This document shows positions 12,683 through 16,837 of a stretch of DNA of 16,837 bases, piece by piece. The DNA is taken from contig JAJDVB010000052.1 in NCBI GenBank assembly GCA_022826345.1, forward strand, positions 1 to 16,837. Reading direction: 5' to 3'. Positions within the stretch are counted from its first letter, which is position 1. Each line of letters begins with the position of its first letter. Source of the DNA: Alphaproteobacteria bacterium. Lineage in GTDB: Bacteria; Pseudomonadota; Alphaproteobacteria; UBA828. The notes beneath the pieces were generated by a model. It was given only the letters and a program-made list of their open reading frames with translations. It had not been told where the DNA came from and searched no databases. Both the position numbers and the translations under genes were made by a program.

Positions 12683-14425
12683 ATGACCGCACCCGATAAC
12701 CAGTCCGCCGCCGATCCGGTCACGCGCGAGATCATCCGCGGCAAGCTGCTCGCGCTTGCCGACGAGATGGGCATCGTCATCGCCAAGACCTCCATGAGCC
12801 CCGTGATCTACGAGGTGCTCGACTTCGCCTGCGGCCTCTGCGACGCGGACGGCGAGCTCGTGGTGCAGACCAACGGCATCACACTCTTCACCGGCACCTT
12901 CGCGCCCCAGGTACGCTCCATCGTGCGCCGCCACGGCGAGACCATGCGGCCGGGCGACGTCTTCATGACCAACGATCCCTTTGAGGGCGGCACCCACAGT
13001 TGCGACATCGCGCTGATCAAGCCGATCTTCGTGGAGAGCCGGCTCTTCGCCTTCGCCATCTCCGTGGCCCATTGGAGCGAGGTCGGCGGCGCCGTGCCCG
13101 GCAGCATCTCGCCCACCGCCACCGAGATCTATCAGGAGGGCGTGCGCTTCCCCGGTATCCGCGTCTGCCGCGACGACGAGACCATCGACGACGTGATCGC
13201 GCTGATCCGCGAGAACGTGCGCCTCCCGGTGCAGTCCTTGGGCGACTTCAACGCAGGCCTCGCCGCCGTGCGCATCGCCGAGACTCGGCTGCGCGAGGTC
13301 CTCGCCCGCTACGGCACCCACGCGGTCAAGGCCACCTTCGGCCATATCCTGGAGACCAGCGAGCGCCTGAGCCGGGCCGCGGTCGCGGCGTTGCCGGACG
13401 GCGATTACACGGCCGAGGACTGGATCGACGGCGACGGCATCACGGACGAGCGCTTCCGCGTCGCGGTCACCGTGCGCATCCGGGGCGACACCATCACCTT
13501 CGACTTCACCGGCACCAGTCCGATGGTGGCGGGGCCGATCAACTGCGCCTTCGGCGCTCTCGATTCGGCGGTCAAGACCGTGTTCAAGTCCCTGGTGGAC
13601 CCGCAGGCGCCCTCCAACGAGGGCTGGTTCCGCCCGGTGAGCCTGGTCTGCCCGCCCGGCACCGTGTTCACCGCCGAGAAGCCGGCGCCCACCGGCTGGT
13701 ACTACGAAGGCTCGGCCCACGCCTCCGAGCTTGCCTGGAAGGCGCTGGCGGAGGTTGCGCCGGAGCGCTTCAGCGCCGGCTCATACATGAGCCTTGCCGG
13801 CACTTACTTCTACGGCCGCGACCCGGAGAGCGGCGAGGTCTACGTCCACATCGAGCCCGCCATCGGCGGCTGGGGCGCCACGGCCTCGGGCGACGGCACC
13901 AGCGCGCTCATCGCCACCACCGACGGCGACACCTACAACTATTCGGTCGAGCTCTTCGAGGCTAAATTTCCCCTCGCCATCCGCCGCTACGCCCTCAATG
14001 TCGAGGACGGCGCCGGCGCAGGCCGCCACCGGGGCGGCTTCGGCGTGGTCCGCGAGTTCGAGGTGGCCGGCGACGAGGCCCACACCTATTGCAGCATTGG
14101 CCGCTCCATCGAGCGCCCCTGGGGGCTGGAAGGCGGCGGCGAAGGCTCCAACAACTACATGCGGATCGAGAGCAACGGCGCCGTCAAGCGGGTTGCGCGC
14201 ATCCCCTATCAGGCGCTGGCGGAGGGCGACCGCGTCGCGGTGGTAACCGGCGGCGGCGGCGGCTTCGGCGACCCCTTCACCCGCCCGGCCGCCGCGGTGG
14301 CCGCAGATGTCGAGGACGGCTACATCTCGGCCGAGCGCGCACGCGACGAGTACGGCGTCGCTATCGCCGCCGACGGTGGCGTGGACGAGGCCGCCACCGC
14401 CGCGCTTCGCGCCGAGCCGCGCTGA
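12683..14425 (+). CDS. hyuB: Hydantoinase B/oxoprolinase family subunit, without an adjacent hydantoinase A
   Basis: 580 aa, ATG at 12683 behind GGGAGGGA. HyuB is normally the ring-opening partner of the ATP-using HyuA in N-methylhydantoinase, 5-oxoprolinase, acetone/acetophenone carboxylase and caprolactamase complexes. Visible: DPVTREIIRGKLLALADEM at the N-terminus, TNDPFEGGTHSCDIA (96-110), AHWSEVGGAVPGS (129-141, where most members have H-H/W-x-D-I/V-G-G), FDFTGTSP, the RGGFGVVREFE segment and the closing GGGGGFGDPF. Full family length, no break. The A subunit is absent on either side: the upstream gene is the isochorismatase-like hydrolase and the downstream gene is the LLM enzyme, 15 bp away. 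Either HyuA lies elsewhere or this B protein acts without it. Confidence 0.93.
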   Translation: MTAPDNQSAADPVTREIIRGKLLALADEMGIVIAKTSMSPVIYEVLDFACGLCDADGELVVQTNGITLFTGTFAPQVRSIVRRHGETMRPGDVFMTNDPFEGGTHSCDIALIKPIFVESRLFAFAISVAHWSEVGGAVPGSISPTATEIYQEGVRFPGIRVCRDDETIDDVIALIRENVRLPVQSLGDFNAGLAAVRIAETRLREVLARYGTHAVKATFGHILETSERLSRAAVAALPDGDYTAEDWIDGDGITDERFRVAVTVRIRGDTITFDFTGTSPMVAGPINCAFGALDSAVKTVFKSLVDPQAPSNEGWFRPVSLVCPPGTVFTAEKPAPTGWYYEGSAHASELAWKALAEVAPERFSAGSYMSLAGTYFYGRDPESGEVYVHIEPAIGGWGATASGDGTSALIATTDGDTYNYSVELFEAKFPLAIRRYALNVEDGAGAGRHRGGFGVVREFEVAGDEAHTYCSIGRSIERPWGLEGGGEGSNNYMRIESNGAVKRVARIPYQALAEGDRVAVVTGGGGGFGDPFTRPAAAVAADVEDGYISAERARDEYGVAIAADGGVDEAATAALRAEPR

Positions 14426-14440
14426 CACGAGGGAGAACCG

Positions 14441-15457
14441 ATGGCCCGCAAGTGGAAATGGGGCGTGCTCTTCAGCGGCGACAACCTGACGCTGCAGGAA
14501 ACCATCGACTTCGCGGCCAAGGCCGAGGACGCGGGCGCGGAGAGCCTTTGGACAACCGAGCTCGGCCGCGATGCCTTCGTGCCCCTCGCCGGCATGGCGG
14601 CCCGGTGCAAGCGCGCCCGTCTCGGCACCGGCGTCGCCGTCTTCGCCCGGCCGCCGGCGCTCACCGAGATCAGCGCCATGTCGATGGCGGAGCTCACAGA
14701 AGGCCGCTTCGTGCTTGGCCTCGGCACCGCGCCGCCCGCGTGGAACGAGAACTGGCACGGCCTCCCCTACCGCAGGCCGGTGCGGCGCATGCGGGAGTAC
14801 GTCGAGGCGATCCGCCTGATGTGGACCGCGAGCCCCGAATCGCCCATCGAGTACGAGGGAGAGATCATCACCATCCGCGACTACCGCCGCGTGCTCGCGC
14901 CGCCCTGCATGCCGCCACCGATCTACCTCGCCGCTGTGCAGCCGGCGATGCTGCAGCTCACCGGCGAGATCGCCGACGGCCTGCTCGCCAACCTGCTCAA
15001 CACGCCGCGCTATTTCACCGACATCGTGCTTCCGAACATCGACAAGGGGCTTGCCAAGGCCGGGCGCACCCGTGCCGATATCGAGCTTGGCTCGCTCAAG
15101 GTCTGCTCGGTGGACCGGGACCGGGAGCGTGCGCGGCGTCGCGCGCGAGGACCGATCGCGTTCTATTCCTGCCTGCCCTATTTCGACCAGGTGCTCGACC
15201 CGGCGGGTTTCACGCGGGAGAAGATGGCGATCCGTGACGCCTGGGCACGCGCAGACCTCGCCGCCATGACCGACCTCGTGACCGACGACATGGTGGACGC
15301 GCTGGTGCTGGCCGGCACGCCGGACGACGTGCGCGGCCAATTGGACCGCTTCGAGGGGCTGTTCGAGACCGTGCTGCTCTACTGCCCGATGCCCTTCATC
15401 GACCGCGAGGAATCTTTGGCCAACCACGATGCGATGATCGAGGCGTTCGCGGAGTGA
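14441..15457 (+). CDS. LLM class flavin-dependent oxidoreductase
   Basis: 338 aa, ATG at 14441 with GAGGGAGA just upstream and only 15 bp after the HyuB stop, so cotranscribed. TIM-barrel flavin or F420 enzyme. Visible: KWGVLFSGDNLTLQETIDFA (residues 6-25), the start of barrel strand 1; DAGAESLWTTELGRDAF; RLGTGVAVFARPPALTE; LTEGRFVLGLGTAPP (R-x-x-G-x-G-x-G-like region); and PPIYLAAVQPAMLQLTGEIADG, typical of the MER-like (methylene-tetrahydromethanopterin reductase-type) branch. It differs clearly in sequence from the other LLM protein of the window (6270-7301), so the two are not a local duplication. In the context of amide-cleaving enzymes it may oxidise or open a ring before hydrolysis. 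Cofactor and substrate are unproven. Confidence 0.92.
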   Translation: MARKWKWGVLFSGDNLTLQETIDFAAKAEDAGAESLWTTELGRDAFVPLAGMAARCKRARLGTGVAVFARPPALTEISAMSMAELTEGRFVLGLGTAPPAWNENWHGLPYRRPVRRMREYVEAIRLMWTASPESPIEYEGEIITIRDYRRVLAPPCMPPPIYLAAVQPAMLQLTGEIADGLLANLLNTPRYFTDIVLPNIDKGLAKAGRTRADIELGSLKVCSVDRDRERARRRARGPIAFYSCLPYFDQVLDPAGFTREKMAIRDAWARADLAAMTDLVTDDMVDALVLAGTPDDVRGQLDRFEGLFETVLLYCPMPFIDREESLANHDAMIEAFAE

Positions 15458-15488
15458 ACGGGGTCATCTCACTGGGAAATATGAACCA

Positions 15489-15594
15489 CCGGGCCGAAGG
15501 CCCGGACGGCGCGCTAGCGCCGCGCGCGTAGCGCGAAGCCAAGCGAGCGTCGCGCGTCCACGCGCGCAGGCGCGCGATGCGAGCGCCCGGCGCT
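15489..15594 (+). repeat. Cluster of four GC-rich hairpins, possible REP-like element
   Basis: Four perfect inverted repeats in 106 bp: CCGGGCC-GAA-GGCCCGG (15489-15505), GGCGC-GCTA-GCGCC (15508-15521), CGCGCG-TCCA-CGCGCG (15551-15566) and AGCGC-CCG-GCGCT (15582-15594). No T run follows any of them. Such palindrome clusters between genes are often dispersed repeats (REP/BIME-like), and they can also end or stabilise the upstream operon mRNA. It lies between the LLM gene and the carboxymuconolactone decarboxylase-like gene. Confidence 0.6.
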
Positions 15595-15620
15595 TGAGGG
15601 AACACGAAAGAGAGAGACGC

Positions 15621-16178
15621 ATGACCAGCTACGCCGAGACCCAGCGCCTGCCGCGCGCGGACCGCAGCGACTTTCCGCCTGCGAAGACGGAGATCTGGGA
15701 CCACGTGGTCGAGACCCGCAAGCTCGACTTCATGCCCAACATGTTCGCGGTGATGGGACAGAGCCCGGACGCGCTGAGGGCGGTGGCTGCCGTGGGCGAG
15801 CACGTGCGCTGGCATTCGGCACTGGATAACGACATGCGCGAAATGGTCATCTGCACCGTCGCCCAGGCGGTCGGCAACGTCTACGAGTGGGACCACCACA
15901 TCCACAAGGTGCCGGAGCGCTTCCGCACGGCCGTGGGCACGCTCGCCATCGAGGCCGAGCCCGCGCCGCTGGGGCCGGCGCTCCGCCTCTGCCGCTTGCT
16001 GGCGAGCGGCGAGGACGTGGACGACGCGCTGGTCGCCGGGCTGCGCGAGTCGCTCGGCGAGGCAGGCCTCGTCGATCTCGTGGTGATGATCGGCTACTAC
16101 CAGCTGCTCGGCAGCTTCTGCGCCGTGCTCGGCATCGAGGTCGAGGACAGCGTCGCCCACGTCCCCTTCAACGGCTGA
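15621..16178 (+). CDS. Carboxymuconolactone decarboxylase-like (CMD/AhpD fold) protein
   Basis: 185 aa from the ATG at 15621, with AGAGAGAG upstream; an earlier in-frame TTG is not supported. All-helical CMD fold. Members include gamma-carboxymuconolactone decarboxylase and the AhpD peroxidase partner. Visible: DFMPNMFAVMGQSPDALRA (residues 36-54), the usual first helices; DMREMVICTVAQAVGNVYEW (71-90) with Arg73-Glu74 and then Tyr88-Glu89-Trp90 and His92/His93. The C-x-x-C of AhpD is missing, so a thiol peroxidase role is unlikely and a proton-transfer (decarboxylase or isomerase-like) role is more plausible. Only 24 bp separate it from the PxpB-like gene, so the two likely form a transcription unit. 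Confidence 0.88.
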   Translation: MTSYAETQRLPRADRSDFPPAKTEIWDHVVETRKLDFMPNMFAVMGQSPDALRAVAAVGEHVRWHSALDNDMREMVICTVAQAVGNVYEWDHHIHKVPERFRTAVGTLAIEAEPAPLGPALRLCRLLASGEDVDDALVAGLRESLGEAGLVDLVVMIGYYQLLGSFCAVLGIEVEDSVAHVPFNG

Positions 16179-16202
16179 GGGCGCGTTACTCCGCCGCGCA
16201 CG

Positions 16203-16837
16203 ATGATCTACGACGAGCCGCGATTCACGCCGGGCGGCGACCGCTTCATCGAGATGGAGCTGGGCGACGAGCTCAATTTCGACCTCAATTTTCTGGTCCA
16301 CGCGCTCACCGCGCGCGTCCGCGAGGCCGCGTTCGACGGCATCATCGAGCTGCTGCCCAACATGGCCTCCATCGTCATCAGCTACGATCCCGACCGCATC
16401 GGCTACGACGACGTGGTGCGCGAGATCGGCGGAATCCACGCCTCCCTCGGCTCGCTGGAGGACGTGGAGCTGCCGAGCCCGCTCTACACCTTCCCGGTGC
16501 TCTATTTCGACCACGTCACCCGCGCCTGCTGGGAGGATTATTGCGCCCGCATCGGCGAGAAGGAGTACGACCCCGACCTCATGGTGCGGCTCAACGGGCT
16601 GGAGAGCCGCGCCCAGCTCGCGCGCATCCACTCGGGCACGGAATACTGGGTGGCGGCGCTGGGTTTCTATCCCGGGTTGGCTTCGCTGATTGCGCTGGAC
16701 CCCCGCTGCCGTCTCACGGCGCCCAAGTACAACCCGCCCCGCACCTGGACGCCCAAGGGCACCCTCGGCTACGGCGGCTCGGTCACCTGCCTCTACCCGG
16801 CGCGCACGCCGGGCGGCTACCAGATCATCGGCCACTC
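16203..16837 (+). CDS. PxpB/allophanate hydrolase subunit 1-like protein (3' end outside window)
   Basis: ATG at 16203; 211 codons visible, then cut by the window end. Belongs to the family of PxpB (KipI), which with PxpC and PxpA hydrolyses 5-oxoproline using ATP, and of the allophanate-hydrolase subunit 1 domain. Visible: N-terminal half with GGDRFIEMELGDE and IELLPNMASIVISYDPDRIG (47-66), where the P-x-x-x-S-x-x-V/I-x-Y-D-P pattern is typical; then the catalytic-type domain with ALGFYPGLASL (152-162; family G-F-x-P-G-F-x-Y), and YGGSVTCLYPARTPGGYQIIG (190-210; family G-G-x-x-x-x-x-Y-P-x-x-x-P-G-G-x-x-x-I-G). The Leu-Ala in place of the usual Phe-Ala/Ser of G-F-x-P-G-F suggests a divergent member. 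Start has no strong Shine-Dalgarno, consistent with coupling to the CMD gene. The next gene is expected to be a PxpC/AHS2 partner. Confidence 0.88.
   Translation, partial: MIYDEPRFTPGGDRFIEMELGDELNFDLNFLVHALTARVREAAFDGIIELLPNMASIVISYDPDRIGYDDVVREIGGIHASLGSLEDVELPSPLYTFPVLYFDHVTRACWEDYCARIGEKEYDPDLMVRLNGLESRAQLARIHSGTEYWVAALGFYPGLASLIALDPRCRLTAPKYNPPRTWTPKGTLGYGGSVTCLYPARTPGGYQIIGH

Noticed and set aside
11864..14425. 853-codon frame suggesting a long fusion ending in HyuB
   Set aside because: The first part is an out-of-frame reading of the isochorismatase gene. HyuB has its own ATG at 12683 with a strong ribosome binding site.
13781..15427. 548-codon minus-strand frame opposite HyuB and LLM
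   Set aside because: It spans two well-supported plus-strand genes and shows no family motif; typical antisense shadow.
1..16837. tRNA or rRNA genes, including a tRNA attachment site for the glnS-flanked segment
   Set aside because: I looked for cloverleaf-like pieces and a TTC-containing T-arm near the island and elsewhere and found none that fit. The repeat at the segment ends is a protein-coding 3' end instead.

Overview
The window is high-GC DNA carrying closely packed catabolic genes with purine-rich ribosome binding sites. The mix of families (BKACE, TauD/TfdA, luciferase-like monooxygenases, mandelate racemase-like, hydantoinase B, PxpB-like) is typical of metabolically versatile Proteobacteria. 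An alphaproteobacterium is my best guess. That is an inference from gene content, not from a phylogenetic marker.

Layout. (1) 1-1861, minus strand: an isopenicillin N synthase-like 2OG-Fe(II) oxygenase, cut by the window edge, preceded in transcription order by a beta-keto acid cleavage enzyme. (2) 1862-3798: a lower-GC, gene-poor stretch. It holds a 15-unit array of GGG-led 9/10-nt repeats (1971-2111), an extra copy of the 3' end of glnS (2420-2521), a 60-bp block that recurs downstream of the real glnS (2222-2281 and 3637-3696), and a small plus-strand operon of a single-domain DUF1508 protein and a two-helix membrane protein. (3) 3799-6162, minus strand: a Phd/YefM antitoxin, a PIN-domain VapC toxin and glnS, with junctions of one overlapping base and one intervening base. 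(4) 6270-8524, minus strand: an operon of a PPOX split-barrel protein, an SDR dehydrogenase and an LLM monooxygenase, behind a promoter-like sequence bracketed by a perfect 11-bp inverted repeat. (5) 8728-10783, minus strand: an enolase-superfamily (MR/MLE) enzyme and a TauD/TfdA dioxygenase. (6) 11042-11836, plus strand: an exported HNH nuclease with an Excalibur tail. (7) 11898-16837, plus strand: an isochorismatase-like hydrolase, hydantoinase B without hydantoinase A, an LLM monooxygenase, a cluster of GC-rich hairpins, a carboxymuconolactone decarboxylase-like protein, and a PxpB/allophanate-hydrolase-subunit-1-like protein cut by the window edge.

How it fits together. Most genes look like small-molecule catabolism: flavin or iron oxygenases followed by C-C or C-N bond hydrolases. 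The plus-strand set in (7) combines a flavin monooxygenase family with amide- and imide-cleaving families, loosely like the logic of the Rut pyrimidine pathway, but it is not that pathway and its substrate is unknown. The most unusual part is 1971-3900: a possible mini-island flanked by two glnS 3' ends that differ mostly by synonymous changes, next to a G-tract array with quadruplex-forming potential.
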